Assembly (NCBI RefSeq): GCF_946480305.1 | Contig: NZ_CAMLJQ010000019.1 | Span: 1-64,000, forward strand | Origin: an uncultured Caldimonas sp. | GTDB lineage: Bacteria > Pseudomonadota > Gammaproteobacteria > Burkholderiales > Burkholderiaceae | Direction: 5' to 3' | DNA: 64,000 nucleotides | Part shown: positions 25,216 to 34,501 of the stretch, piece after piece | Position numbering within the stretch: the first letter of the stretch is position 1 | How the letters are laid out: each line of letters opens with the position of its first letter | Notes under the pieces: model-generated | Seen by the model: only the letters and a program-made list of their open reading frames with translations | What the model was told of the DNA's origin: nothing | Database searches by the model: none | Made by a program: the position numbers and the translations under genes

Positions 25216-25791
25216 TCAGCCTTCCGAACGCTTCAGGCGTTCGCTGTTCCAGTAGACGTCGTCCCCGCCCAAACCGTCGAGGTTGGCGCGGTTCAGCACG
25301 CGCGCCAGCACGAACAGCAGGTCGGACAGGCGGTTGAGGTAATGCCGCGGTGCTTCCCGCACTGCCTCCGCGCCGCCGAGTGCCACCACGGCACGTTCCG
25401 CCCGCCGGGCGATGGTGCGTGCCACGTGCGCCAACGCGGCGCTGCGGGTGCCGGCGGGCAGGATGAATTCCTTCAGCCGCGGCAGCGTGGCGTTGTAGTG
25501 CGCCAAGGCTTCGTCGAGCTGCGCCACCGCCTCGGTCTTGAGCAGCTCGTAGCCGGGCATCGACAGCTCCCCGCCCAGGTTGAACAGCTCGTGCTGGATC
25601 GTGACGAGCAGTGCGCGCACGTCGTCCGGCAGTGGTTCGGCCAGCAGCACGCCGAGCTGCGAGTTGAGTTCGTCGACGTCGCCCATCGCCTGGATGCGCA
25701 GGTGGTCCTTGGGGACGCGCGTGCCGTCGCCGAGGCCGGTGGTGCCATCGTCGCCCGTGCGGGTGGCGATCTGTGTGAGACGGTTGCCCAT
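25216..25791 (-). CDS. Cob(I)alamin adenosyltransferase, PduO type
   Basis: The enzyme transfers adenosyl from ATP to cob(I)alamin to make coenzyme B12. The 191-residue product has the PduO-family N-terminus TRTGDDGTTGLGDGTRVPKD for ATP binding, AMGDVDELNSQLG, and the C-terminal RRAERAVVAL and YLNRLSDLLFVLAR helices. The length is normal. It is convergent with the EF-hand gene (four-base gap) and divergent from the flavoenzyme gene. No cobalamin-dependent enzyme is adjacent. Confidence 0.96.
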   Translation of the reverse strand: MGNRLTQIATRTGDDGTTGLGDGTRVPKDHLRIQAMGDVDELNSQLGVLLAEPLPDDVRALLVTIQHELFNLGGELSMPGYELLKTEAVAQLDEALAHYNATLPRLKEFILPAGTRSAALAHVARTIARRAERAVVALGGAEAVREAPRHYLNRLSDLLFVLARVLNRANLDGLGGDDVYWNSERLKRSEG

Positions 25792-25874
25792 GGTGGGTGG
25801 TGCTCCTTTTCAGCCCGAGTTTAGGGGGCGACTCCTAGAATGGGTTCAAACACCATTCGATCCGGAGACACGCC

Positions 25875-27296
25875 ATGAACGCACCGCTGGCAAGCCACCT
25901 GCTGCCGCATCTCGAGCCGCGCAATGCGCCGGCCGAAATGATCGAGGCCCTGAAGGCGCGGTTCGGCGACCGATGCTCGGTGGCCCTGGCAGTGCGCGAG
26001 CAGCATGGTCGCGACGAATCGCCGTTCGATGTGCCGCCGCCCGATGCCGTTGTTTATGCGCAAAGCACCGAGGATGTTGCCTTTGTCGTCGCGCTGGCCG
26101 ACCAGCATGCGGTGCCGGTGATCCCGTTCGGCGTGGGCTCGTCGCTCGAGGGGCATCTGCTCGCGGTGCAGGGCGGCATCAGCATCGACCTCAGCCGCAT
26201 GAACCGCGTGCTGAGCGTCAACGCGGAAGACTTGACCGTCACCGTGCAGGCCGGCGTGACGCGCACGCAACTCAACAACGAGATTCGCCATACGGGCCTG
26301 TTCTTCCCGATCGACCCGGGTGCCGATGCTTCACTTGGCGGCATGACCGCCACGCGCGCCAGCGGCACGAACGCGGTGCGCTACGGCACGATGCGCGAGA
26401 ACGTGCTGGGGCTGACGGTGGTCACGGCCAGCGGCGAGGTCGTGCACACCGGCACGCGCGCCAAGAAGTCGAGCGCCGGCTACGACCTCACGCGGCTGTA
26501 TGTGGGCAGCGAGGGCACCCTGGGCGTGATGACCGAGATCACGCTGAAGCTCTATCCGCAGCCCGAGGCCATCTCGGCCGCGGTGTGCAGCTTCTCGACG
26601 CTGGAAGGGGCAGTGCGCACGACCATCCAGATCATTCAGATGGGCGTGCCGATCGCCCGCTGCGAGTTGCTCGACACGAACGCCGTGCGCGCGGTCAACC
26701 GGCACGACAAGCTGACGCTGCGCGAAGGGCCGATGCTGCTGATGGAGTTCCATGGCACCGAAGCCGGTGTCAAGGAGCAGGCGGAACTGGTGCAGGAGAT
26801 CGCCCGCGAGCTGGGCGGCGAAGACTTCCAATGGGCCACCACGCCCGAGGATCGGACGCGGCTGTGGACCGCGCGGCACCACGCGTATTTCGCCGCGCTG
26901 CAGATGAAGCCCGGCTGCCGCGCGATCACCACCGACACCTGCGTGCCGATCTCGCGCCTGGCCGAATGCCTGCTCGAGACGATCGCCGAGGCCGATGCGG
27001 CCGGCCTGCCGTACTTCGTGGTGGGCCATGTGGGCGACGGCAACTTCCATGTCGGCTACCTGATCGACCCGGCCAGGCCGGACGAGCGCGAACTGGCGGA
27101 GTCGCTGAACCTCAAGCTGGTCTCGCGCGCCATCCGGCTCGAAGGCACATGCACGGGCGAGCACGGCATCGGGCTGCACAAGATGGGCTTTCTGCTCGAC
27201 GAGGCGGGCCCGGGTGCGGTGGCACTGATGCGCTCGATCAAGCAGGCGCTGGATCCGAAGAACATCTTCAACCCGGGCAAGATCTTTTCGCTCTGA
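25875..27296 (+). CDS. FAD-linked oxidoreductase, D-lactate dehydrogenase (cytochrome) type
   Basis: The 473-residue product is a GlcD/Dld-family flavoprotein. The FAD-binding domain has VIPFGVGSSLEGHLLA, FFPIDPGADASLGGM and SSAGYDLTRLYVGSEGTLGV. The C-terminal oxidase domain has the metal/substrate motifs GHVGDGNFHVG and CTGEHGIGLHKM. The sequence is closest to mitochondrial-type D-lactate dehydrogenases, which oxidise D-lactate and pass electrons to cytochrome c or quinone. Other 2-hydroxy acids remain possible. It is a single gene with its own short upstream region. Confidence 0.9.
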   Translation: MNAPLASHLLPHLEPRNAPAEMIEALKARFGDRCSVALAVREQHGRDESPFDVPPPDAVVYAQSTEDVAFVVALADQHAVPVIPFGVGSSLEGHLLAVQGGISIDLSRMNRVLSVNAEDLTVTVQAGVTRTQLNNEIRHTGLFFPIDPGADASLGGMTATRASGTNAVRYGTMRENVLGLTVVTASGEVVHTGTRAKKSSAGYDLTRLYVGSEGTLGVMTEITLKLYPQPEAISAAVCSFSTLEGAVRTTIQIIQMGVPIARCELLDTNAVRAVNRHDKLTLREGPMLLMEFHGTEAGVKEQAELVQEIARELGGEDFQWATTPEDRTRLWTARHHAYFAALQMKPGCRAITTDTCVPISRLAECLLETIAEADAAGLPYFVVGHVGDGNFHVGYLIDPARPDERELAESLNLKLVSRAIRLEGTCTGEHGIGLHKMGFLLDEAGPGAVALMRSIKQALDPKNIFNPGKIFSL

Positions 27297-27523
27297 TGTT
27301 GCTCGACGTTGCGCGACGGTGGCAGTGCGCGTTTCAACTGCAAGCGTTGGCAAGCGAGGCTTGCGCTTCGCCTTGAACCTGTCACCCTTGCTGCACAACG
27401 CTGGGGCCGGCGTTGCACGTGATGTGTGCAGTAGCTTCGCTGCGAGCGGCCTTCAGCGTTTTCTCACATCTTGGGCTGGCAACTGCGCCACGATGTTCCA
27501 TCGGACCACGGGGAGGCGATGAG

Positions 27524-28114
27524 ATGACGACCGCGATGTTCCTGAAGCAGGCCTTGGTGCGGCCCAAACGCATCGGCGCGGTGCTGCCGTCGTCGCGTTA
27601 CCTTGCAGCGGCGATGGCGAGCGAAGCATCGGGCGCCGGCCTGCTGGTGGAGCTCGGCGCGGGCACGGGCGCGGTGACCCAGGTGTTGCGCGAGACGTGC
27701 CCCGACGCCCCTCTGGTGGCGGCAGAGATCGACTCCGACCTCGCCTGGCATCTGCACCTGCGATTTCCCGGTGTCGACGTCCGCGCCACGCAGGCGCATC
27801 GGCTGATCGCTGAGCTGCGCCGTGAGGCCTTGCCGGCCGAGACGGTGATCGTGTCGTCCCTGCCGTTCCGCTCGCTGCCGCGCAAGCTGCACGCGCGCAC
27901 GGTGGACGCGGTCTGCAACTTCCTCGAAGAAGACCCGACCCGCCGACTGGTGCAGTACACCTACCAACCGCGCCGGCCGTTCAGCCTGCCGGAGCACAGC
28001 CGCTTGTTGTGGCGGTGGCGCCGCACGGTGTGGCGCAACGTGCCGCCGGCCGGCGTATGGGTGTTGCAGCGCACGCCCGAGGCGGACGCAGAAGCGCCCG
28101 CGGCGCCGGATTGA
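27524..28114 (+). CDS. SAM-dependent methyltransferase (phospholipid N-methyltransferase-like)
   Basis: The 196-residue product opens with FLKQALVRPKRIGAVLPSSRYLA, then the SAM motif VELGAGTGAVTQVL, a second acidic strand AAEIDSDLA, and VIVSSLPFRSLP. This matches the small PmtA-like/rRNA-adenine-dimethylase-like family found in many proteobacteria. The ATG at 27524 follows GGGAGG (27511-27516) at a good distance. Lipid methylation is likely but not proven. It converges on spoVR with a 12-base gap. Confidence 0.82.
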   Translation: MTTAMFLKQALVRPKRIGAVLPSSRYLAAAMASEASGAGLLVELGAGTGAVTQVLRETCPDAPLVAAEIDSDLAWHLHLRFPGVDVRATQAHRLIAELRREALPAETVIVSSLPFRSLPRKLHARTVDAVCNFLEEDPTRRLVQYTYQPRRPFSLPEHSRLLWRWRRTVWRNVPPAGVWVLQRTPEADAEAPAAPD

Positions 28115-28126
28115 CGCGGAAAGGCG

Positions 28127-29644
28127 TCAGGTGCGCGGTGCGTGCACCGTCCACTGGCGCGACACGCTGCCCTGGCCGTCGACGCTTTCGAGGTGCACGT
28201 CGAAGCCCCACAGCCGCGCCACGTGCTTCAGCACTTCCTGTGCATCGTCGTTGAGCGGGCGGTTGTTGTGCTGCGTATGACGCAGCGTCAAGGAGCGATC
28301 GCCGCGCAGGTTGACGCTCCACACCTGGATGTTCGGCTCGCGGTGGTTGAGGTCGTACTGGCGCGAGAGCGACTCGCGCAGCTGGCGGTAGCCGCTGTCG
28401 TCGTGGATGGCCGCCACTTCCAGTTCCTCTTCGTTCTCGTCGTCCCGGATCGCGAAGAAGCGGAAGTCGCGCATCAGCTTGGGGCTGAGGAACTGCCCGA
28501 CGAAGCTCTCGTCCTTGAAGTTGCGCATCGCGTAGTCGAGCGTGGGCAACCAGTCTGAGCCGGCGATGTCGGGGAACCAGCGGCGGTCTTCCTCAGTGGG
28601 GTTTTCGCAGATGCGCTTCAGGTCCGTGTACATCGCGAAGCCGAGCGCATACGGGTTGATGCCGCTGTAGGCGCGGTGGCCCACCGGGGGCTGGTAGATG
28701 ACGTTGGTGTGCGACTTCAGGCACTCGAGCATGAAGCCGTCGGCCAGCAGGCCGCGGTCGTACATCGTGTTCAGCAGCGTGTAGTGCCAGAAGGTGGCCC
28801 AGCCTTCGTTCATCACCTGCGTCTGGCGCTGCGGGTAGAAGTACTGCGCGACCTTGCGCACGATGCGCACGATCTCGCGCTGCCACGGTTCCAGCAGCGG
28901 CGCGTTCTTCTCGATGAAGTAGAGGATGTTCTCCTGCGGCTCGCTCGGGAAGCGGCGCGCTGCTTCCTCTTCCTCGCTGGAGCGGTCGGCCTTGCGGGGC
29001 AGGGTGCGCCACAGGTCGTTGATCTGCTGCTGCAGATACGCTTCGCGCTCGGTGCGGCGGGCTTGTTCCTGCGCGAGCGAGAGTTTCTGCGGGCGGCGGT
29101 AGCGGTCGACGCCGTGGTTCATCAGTGCATGGCACGAGTCGAGCAGGTCTTCGACCGCGTCGACGCCATGGCGCTCTTCGCATTCGGCGATGTAGTTCTT
29201 CGCATAGACGAGGTAGTCGATGATCGACGACGCGTCCGTCCACATGCGGAACAGGTAGTTGCCCTTGAAGAAGCTGTTGTGGCCATACGCCGCGTGCGCG
29301 ATCACGAGCGCCTGCATGGCCATCGTGTTCTCCTCCATCAGGTAGGAGATGCACGGGTCGGAGTTGATGACGATCTCGTAGGCCAGGCCCATGAAGCCGC
29401 GGCGGTAGTTCTTCTCCGTCGCGATGAACTGCTTGCCGTACGACCAGTGGCGGTAGATCACCGGCATGCCGACCGACGCATACGCGTCCATCATCTGCTC
29501 GGCGGTGATGATCTCGAGCTGGTTCGCATACGTGTCGAGCTTGTACTCGCGTGCGGTGCGCGCGATCTCGTCGTGGTACGTCTCGATCAGGTCGAAGGTC
29601 CAGTCCGACGGGCTGGGCAACTGCTCATGGGCGCGTTCTTTCAT
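28127..29644 (-). CDS. spoVR: SpoVR family protein
   Basis: The 505-residue product matches the SpoVR/YcgB family throughout: the N-terminal WTFDLIETYHDEIARTA, YGHNSFFKGNYLF, NEGWATFWHYT and GINPYALGFAMY. The molecular function is not established; the family accompanies PrkA and YeaH in stationary phase and stress in many bacteria. The start ATG overlaps the yeaH stop by four bases (ATGA). It is the last gene of the prkA-yeaH-spoVR operon. Confidence 0.95.
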   Translation of the reverse strand: MKERAHEQLPSPSDWTFDLIETYHDEIARTAREYKLDTYANQLEIITAEQMMDAYASVGMPVIYRHWSYGKQFIATEKNYRRGFMGLAYEIVINSDPCISYLMEENTMAMQALVIAHAAYGHNSFFKGNYLFRMWTDASSIIDYLVYAKNYIAECEERHGVDAVEDLLDSCHALMNHGVDRYRRPQKLSLAQEQARRTEREAYLQQQINDLWRTLPRKADRSSEEEEAARRFPSEPQENILYFIEKNAPLLEPWQREIVRIVRKVAQYFYPQRQTQVMNEGWATFWHYTLLNTMYDRGLLADGFMLECLKSHTNVIYQPPVGHRAYSGINPYALGFAMYTDLKRICENPTEEDRRWFPDIAGSDWLPTLDYAMRNFKDESFVGQFLSPKLMRDFRFFAIRDDENEEELEVAAIHDDSGYRQLRESLSRQYDLNHREPNIQVWSVNLRGDRSLTLRHTQHNNRPLNDDAQEVLKHVARLWGFDVHLESVDGQGSVSRQWTVHAPRT

Positions 29645-30930
29645 GCGGGCGCCCCCTCTTTCTTGAACAGGTCGCGGAAGACCGGGTAGATCTCGGCGGC
29701 ATCCGAGACCTTGCGCATCGCGAAGTTCTTGTGGCTTTCGAGCAGCTGGGTGTATTCCTCCCAGAGGTTCTGCTCGGCCTCGGCCACCTGCACGTATGCG
29801 TAGTAACGGCACAGCGGCAGGATGTCGTTCGCCAGCAGCTCGCGGCAGCGCCCGCTGTCGTGATGCCAGTTGTCGCCGTCGCTGGCCTGCGCGCCGTAGA
29901 TGTTCCACTCGCCGCTGGGGTAGCGGGCCTTGATGACGTCGTGCATCAGCGTCAGCGCGCTCGACACCACGGTGCCGCCGGTTTCGGTGGCGTGGAAGAA
30001 CTCGTCCTCGGTCACTTCGGCCGCCTGGGTGTGGTGGCGGATGAAGACGAGGTCGATCTTCTCGTAGTGCTTCGTCAGGAACAGATACAGCAGCATGAAG
30101 AAGCGCTTGGACATGTCCTTGCGCGCTTCGTCCATCGAGCCGGAAACGTCCATCAGGCAGAACATCACCGCCTTGGCGGTGGGCACCGGCACGCGCACGC
30201 GGCTGCGGTAGCGCAGGTCGATCGGATCGAGGTAGGGCACCTTCTTCAGGTGCTGGCGCAACTCGGCGATGCGGGCTTCGGTTTCGCGGATCTCGCGCTC
30301 GATCATCGCGTCCGGCGGGCCGGGGCGTTCGAGCAGGCGGGCGAGGTGGTGTTCGAGGTGGCGCAGCTCCTTGCGGGCATCGCCGCCGAGCGCGATGCGA
30401 CGCGCAAGCGCACCGCGCATGGAGCGCACCACGTGCAGGTTGTTGGGCGTGCCATCGCTCGTGAAACCGGCGCGATGGCTCTTCCATTCGGGCACGTCGG
30501 CGAGCTGCGTGCGGATCAGGTGGGGCAGTGCGAGGTCTTCGAAGAAGACCTGCATGAACTCTTCCTTGCTGAGGTGGAAGACGAAATCGTCTTCGCCCTC
30601 GCCGCTGTCGCTCGCGTTGGAGCCGCCGCCCTGGCCACCGCCGCCCTGGGGCCGCTCGATGCGATCGCCCTTGACGTATTCCTTGTTGCCGGGGTGCACG
30701 TAGTCGCGCGAACCGCCCTGGCCGTGGCTGAACACGGGCTCGGACACGTCGCGCTTGGGCAGCGTGATGTCCTCGCCCTGTTCGAGGTTGCGGATGCCGC
30801 GGCCACTGACCGCCTTGCGCACCGCCTCGCGGATCTGCTCGCGGTAGCGGCGCAGGAAGCGCTCGCGGTTGCCGATGGACTTGTTCTTGCCCGACAGCCG
30901 CCGATCGATGATCTGCTGGAGCATGGGCAT
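29641..30930 (-). CDS. yeaH: YeaH/DUF444 family protein
   Basis: The 429-residue product aligns from end to end with E. coli YeaH: IDRRLSGKNKSIGNRERFLRRY, DISEP-like DVSEPVFSHGQGG, RIERPQGGGG, and FVFHLSKEEFMQVFFEDLALP. A VWA-like domain has the MIDAS motif FCLMDVSGSMDE, and the C-terminus is IYPVFRDLFKKE. It is a probable cytosolic partner of the PrkA kinase. I chose the ATG at 30930 (AAAGG nine bases upstream); an ATG at 30924 is equally possible. An intergenic palindrome separates it from prkA. Confidence 0.95.
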   Translation of the reverse strand: MPMLQQIIDRRLSGKNKSIGNRERFLRRYREQIREAVRKAVSGRGIRNLEQGEDITLPKRDVSEPVFSHGQGGSRDYVHPGNKEYVKGDRIERPQGGGGQGGGSNASDSGEGEDDFVFHLSKEEFMQVFFEDLALPHLIRTQLADVPEWKSHRAGFTSDGTPNNLHVVRSMRGALARRIALGGDARKELRHLEHHLARLLERPGPPDAMIEREIRETEARIAELRQHLKKVPYLDPIDLRYRSRVRVPVPTAKAVMFCLMDVSGSMDEARKDMSKRFFMLLYLFLTKHYEKIDLVFIRHHTQAAEVTEDEFFHATETGGTVVSSALTLMHDVIKARYPSGEWNIYGAQASDGDNWHHDSGRCRELLANDILPLCRYYAYVQVAEAEQNLWEEYTQLLESHKNFAMRKVSDAAEIYPVFRDLFKKEGAPA

Positions 30931-30993
30931 CTGGATCAGCCTTTCTTCAGTGAGTCGCGTGCCGAGCGCCGGGCCGTCCCAAGCCGGCACGCT

Positions 30994-31008
30994 CCCTCCT
31001 CGGGAGGG
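30994..31008. repeat. Palindrome in the prkA-yeaH spacer
   Basis: CCCTCC and GGAGGG form a short G/C hairpin with loop TCG inside a G/C-rich 108-base spacer. There is no T run, so it is more likely an mRNA stability element or extragenic repeat than a terminator. Confidence 0.4.
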
Positions 31009-31038
31009 TGGCCGGCGTACTCGACGGGCGGGAGGTCA

Positions 31039-32961
31039 TCACGAGCTCTTCCGCACGCGCAGATACCACTCGCACAACAGCCGCACCTGCTTGGCCGTGT
31101 AGCCCTTCTGCACCATGCGGTTGACGAAGTCCTCGTGCTTCTTCTGCTCGTCGGCGCTCGACTTGGCGTTGAAGCTGATGACCGGCAGCAGCTCCTCGGT
31201 GTTCGAGAACATCTTCTTCTCGATCACCGTGCGCAGCTTCTCGTAGCTGGTCCACAGCGGGTTCTTGCCGGCGTTGTTGGCGCGCGCGCGCAGCACGAAG
31301 TTGACGATCTCGTTGCGGAAGTCCTTCGGGTTGCTGATGCCGGCCGGCTTCTCGATCTTCTCGAGCTCGGCGTTGAGCGACGAGCGGTCGAAGATCTCGC
31401 CGGTGTCGGGGTCGCGGTACTCCTGGTCCTGGATCCAGTAGTCGGCATACGTGACGTAGCGGTCGAAGATGTTCTGACCGTACTCGCTGTAGCTCTCGAG
31501 GTAGGCCGTCTGGATCTCCTTGCCGATGAACTCGGCATAGCGTGGCGCCAGCAGCTCCTTGATGTACGACAGGTACTTCTGCTCGACTTCAGCCGGGAAC
31601 TGCTCGCGCTCGATCTGCTGTTCGAGCACGTACATCAGGTGCACCGGGTTGGCCGCGACTTCGGTGGAGTCGAAGTTGAAGACCTTGGAGATGATCTTGA
31701 ACGCGAAGCGCGTCGAGACGCCGCTCATGCCTTCGTCGACACCCGCGTAGTCGCGGTATTCCTGCATCGACTTGGCCTTGGGGTCGGTGTCTTTCAGGTT
31801 GTCGCCGTCGTAGATCTGCATCTTGCTGAAGATGCTCGAGTTCTCGGGCTCCTTCAGGCGCGTCAGCACCGAGAACTGCGCCATCATCTTCAGCGTGCCG
31901 GGAGCACACGGCGCCTGCGACAGCGACGAGTTGCGCACCAGCTTCTCGTAGATCTTGATCTCTTCGGTCACGCGCAGGCAGTAGGGCACCTTGACGATGT
32001 AGATGCGGTCGAGGAAGGCCTCGTTGTTCTTGTTGTTGCGGAAGGTCTTCCACTCGCTCTCGTTCGAGTGGGCCAGGATGATGCCGTCGAAGGGAATCGC
32101 GCCGAAGCCCTCGGTGCCCTTGAAGTTGCCTTCCTGCGTGGCGGTCAGCAGCGGGTGCAGCACCTTGATCGGCGCCTTGAACATCTCGACGAACTCGAGC
32201 AGGCCCTGGTTGGCCAGGCACAGGCCGCCGGAGTAGCTGTAGGCGTCCGGGTCGTCCTGCGCGAAGGTTTCGAGCTTGCGGATGTCGACCTTGCCGACCA
32301 GGGAAGAGATGTCCTGGTTGTTCTCGTCGCCCGGTTCCGTCTTGGCCACCGCGATCTGCCGCAGCACCGACGGATAACGCTTGACCACCTTGAACTGGCG
32401 GATGTCGCCGCCGAATTCTTCGAGGCGTTTCACGGCCCACGGCGACAGGATGCGCTGCAGGTAGCGGCGCGGGATGCCGTATTCCTTTTCGAGGATGGCG
32501 CCGTCCTCGTCGGGGTCGAACAGGCCCAGCGGCGATTCGTTCACCGGCGAGCCCTTGATCGAATAGAAGGGCACGTGCTCCATCAGCTGCTTCAGGCGCT
32601 CGGCGATCGAGCTCTTGCCGCCGCCCACCGGGCCGAGCAGATACAGGATCTGCTTTTTCTCTTCGAGGCCTTGCGCGGCGTGGCGGAAGTACGAGACGAC
32701 CTGCTCGATCGCTTCTTCCATGCCATAGAACTCGCGGAAGGCCGGGTAGATCTTGATGACCTTGTTCGCAAAGATCCGCGACAGCCGCGTGTCGTTGCGC
32801 GTATCGACCAGCTCGGGTTCGCCGATGGCCTTGAGCATGCGCTCGGCCGCCGTGGCGTAGGCCAGGGGGTCGCGCTTGCAAATGTCGAGGTACTCCTGGA
32901 GGGAGAGTTCCTCTTCCCGGGTGCGCTCGTAGCGAGCAGCGAAGTTGCTGATGACATCCAT
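31039..32961 (-). CDS. prkA: PrkA family serine protein kinase
   Basis: The 640-residue product is a PrkA/YeaG protein. An AAA-type ATPase domain carries Walker A GPVGGGKSS at residues 110-118, and a C-terminal kinase-like domain follows. In E. coli YeaG acts in nitrogen and stationary-phase stress. AGGAGGT lies just upstream of the ATG, a very strong ribosome site. It is first in the operon prkA-yeaH-spoVR. A sigma-54 promoter (33106-33121) lies about 145 bases before the start, matching the NtrC/RpoN control known for E. coli yeaGH. Confidence 0.97.
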   Translation of the reverse strand: MDVISNFAARYERTREEELSLQEYLDICKRDPLAYATAAERMLKAIGEPELVDTRNDTRLSRIFANKVIKIYPAFREFYGMEEAIEQVVSYFRHAAQGLEEKKQILYLLGPVGGGKSSIAERLKQLMEHVPFYSIKGSPVNESPLGLFDPDEDGAILEKEYGIPRRYLQRILSPWAVKRLEEFGGDIRQFKVVKRYPSVLRQIAVAKTEPGDENNQDISSLVGKVDIRKLETFAQDDPDAYSYSGGLCLANQGLLEFVEMFKAPIKVLHPLLTATQEGNFKGTEGFGAIPFDGIILAHSNESEWKTFRNNKNNEAFLDRIYIVKVPYCLRVTEEIKIYEKLVRNSSLSQAPCAPGTLKMMAQFSVLTRLKEPENSSIFSKMQIYDGDNLKDTDPKAKSMQEYRDYAGVDEGMSGVSTRFAFKIISKVFNFDSTEVAANPVHLMYVLEQQIEREQFPAEVEQKYLSYIKELLAPRYAEFIGKEIQTAYLESYSEYGQNIFDRYVTYADYWIQDQEYRDPDTGEIFDRSSLNAELEKIEKPAGISNPKDFRNEIVNFVLRARANNAGKNPLWTSYEKLRTVIEKKMFSNTEELLPVISFNAKSSADEQKKHEDFVNRMVQKGYTAKQVRLLCEWYLRVRKSS

Positions 32962-33105
32962 CGCAGACCTCCTAGATCCCTTTCCGACTCGACGTTGCCG
33001 CTGCTGCGGCGCCGCGCCTCGTCATGATTTCAGCATGGGCGAAATCGCTGGCATGCATGCCGTGAACAGAGGGTAAAACACGCGCTTGTTTAACGAGTCT
33101 TGTAG

Positions 33106-33121
33106 TGCAAGGAGCGTGCCC
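33106..33121 (-). promoter_or_regulatory. Sigma-54 promoter of the prkA operon
   Basis: On the reverse strand the bases read GGGCACGCTCCTTGCA, nearly the full -24/-12 consensus (TGGCACG N4 TTGCA) with the required GG-N10-GC spacing. The start point would fall near 33094, leaving a 5' UTR of about 130 bases before prkA. Confidence 0.85.
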
Positions 33122-33574
33122 TGAAAAGAGGGTCCTTGCGTATACACCACATACTCTTTCCTACTGTCTGAAGGAGAGCACAGCAGGAGGGAAAGTTCCA
33201 CCGGGTATGTGCGGTCATCCCCGCGTATGCGTGTGACAAGTTGCGCGTGTGAGCGCGTTGTTTCCCGTGGTTGAGGTGTCGTCGCCTGGCGCTGCGCGAA
33301 TGCTCGCGACGCAATGGGGCTGAACGTGGGCGTCGATGCCGATGACGCTGGCGCATCGTGCGGCAAGTCCTGCTGTACCGCATGCCCGGGCGAGGGCGGC
33401 GCGCGCAGTACAGCACCAGGGTGAGGCGCACCGCAATCGTGTGTCGCCAGCGCCGACGGCCTTCAGTGCGGGATCGGCGGTGGTGGCAACAATCGAGCCG
33501 GCAAGCGGCGCACTTTTGGGCTGAGGGGTCGCAATCGGCGCCTTCAGTTGGTGCGCCGTGATGGTGAGCCGATG
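33122..33574. other. Gap between prkA promoter and parB
   Basis: This stretch of about 450 bases has no gene I can support. An upstream activator site for sigma-54 should lie here. An imperfect inverted repeat near 33236-33262 (ACAA..GCGCG / CGCG..TTGT) is the only candidate I see, and it is weak. The rest is unstructured and of mixed G+C content. Confidence 0.35.
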
Positions 33575-34474
33575 CTAGCGGCTGCCGAGGCCGAGTTTCT
33601 CCAGCACGCCGTTCAGTTCGTCCAGCGAGCCGAAGCCGATCGCGATTTCACCCTGTTCTCCGCGCTTCGTACGCTTTTTGACGCGAATTTCGACCTGTGC
33701 GGTCAGATGGTCGGACAGTTCTTCTTCGATCCGGGCGAGGTCGCGCGGCTTTTCTTTCTTGACCCGCAGCAGCGGCGACTGGCGGGCGTGGCCAACCCGG
33801 GTGACCAGTTTTTCGGCTTCGCGCACGCTCAGCTTCTTCGCGACGATCTCGTTGGCGCTCAGGATCTGCTGTGCGGCATCGAGCGGCAGCAGCGCGCGGG
33901 CGTGGCCCATGTCGAGGTCGCCGGCCATCAGCATGTTCTGCACCGGCTCGGCCAGGTGCAGCAGGCGCAGCAGGTTGGAGGCGGCACTGCGCGAGCGGCC
34001 TACCGCCTGCGCGGCCTGTTCGTGCGTGAGGCCGAATTCGTTGACCAGACGCTGCAGGCCCTGCGCCTCCTCGAGCGGGTTGAGGTCTTCGCGCTGGATG
34101 TTCTCGATCAGCGCCATCGCCGCGGCGGCCTCGTCCGGCACCTCCTTCACCAGCACCGGCACTTCGTCCAGCCCGGCGAGCTTGGCGGCCCGGGAGCGGC
34201 GCTCGCCCGCGATGATTTCGTACTTGCTCGGGCCGACCGGTCGCACCAGGATGGGCTGCATGACGCCCTGGGCCTTGATGCTTTCCGCCAGTTCATAGAG
34301 CGAGCCTTCGTCCATGCGCGTGCGCGGCTGGTACTTGCCCGGCTGCAGCTGCGAGAGCTTCAGCACGGACGGCGTGCCGTCTTTTTGGGGTGTGGCAGCC
34401 AGGGTGTCGCTGACTTTGGGGCCGAGCAGTGCTTCGAGGCCCAGGCCGAGGCCTTTCGGTTTTTTGGTGACCAT
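33575..34474 (-). CDS. parB: Chromosome partitioning protein ParB
   Basis: ParB binds parS, spreads with CTP, and works with ParA and SMC to segregate the origin region. The 299-residue product has the N-terminal GLGLGLEALLG, the CTPase/ParB box (QPRTRMDEGSLYELAESIKAQGVMQPI, GERRSRAAKLAGL, ENIQREDLNPLEEA), a helix-turn-helix (THEQAAQAVGRSRSAASNLLRLL), and a C-terminal dimerisation domain. It is separated from parA by two genes. Three parS sites lie within 4 kb, in rsmG and mnmG. Confidence 0.98.
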   Translation of the reverse strand: MVTKKPKGLGLGLEALLGPKVSDTLAATPQKDGTPSVLKLSQLQPGKYQPRTRMDEGSLYELAESIKAQGVMQPILVRPVGPSKYEIIAGERRSRAAKLAGLDEVPVLVKEVPDEAAAAMALIENIQREDLNPLEEAQGLQRLVNEFGLTHEQAAQAVGRSRSAASNLLRLLHLAEPVQNMLMAGDLDMGHARALLPLDAAQQILSANEIVAKKLSVREAEKLVTRVGHARQSPLLRVKKEKPRDLARIEEELSDHLTAQVEIRVKKRTKRGEQGEIAIGFGSLDELNGVLEKLGLGSR

Positions 34475-34501
34475 GAGGGGTGTGTCGGTATTCGAGGAAA
34501 G

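Noticed and set aside
29551..33027. A forward open frame of over 1100 codons across yeaH and prkA
   Set aside because: It is a high-GC shadow of two well-recognised reverse-strand genes, with a Val/Leu/Arg/His-rich meaningless product.
33022..33366. A 114-codon reverse frame upstream of prkA
   Set aside because: It crosses the sigma-54 promoter and has no coding bias or recognisable features.
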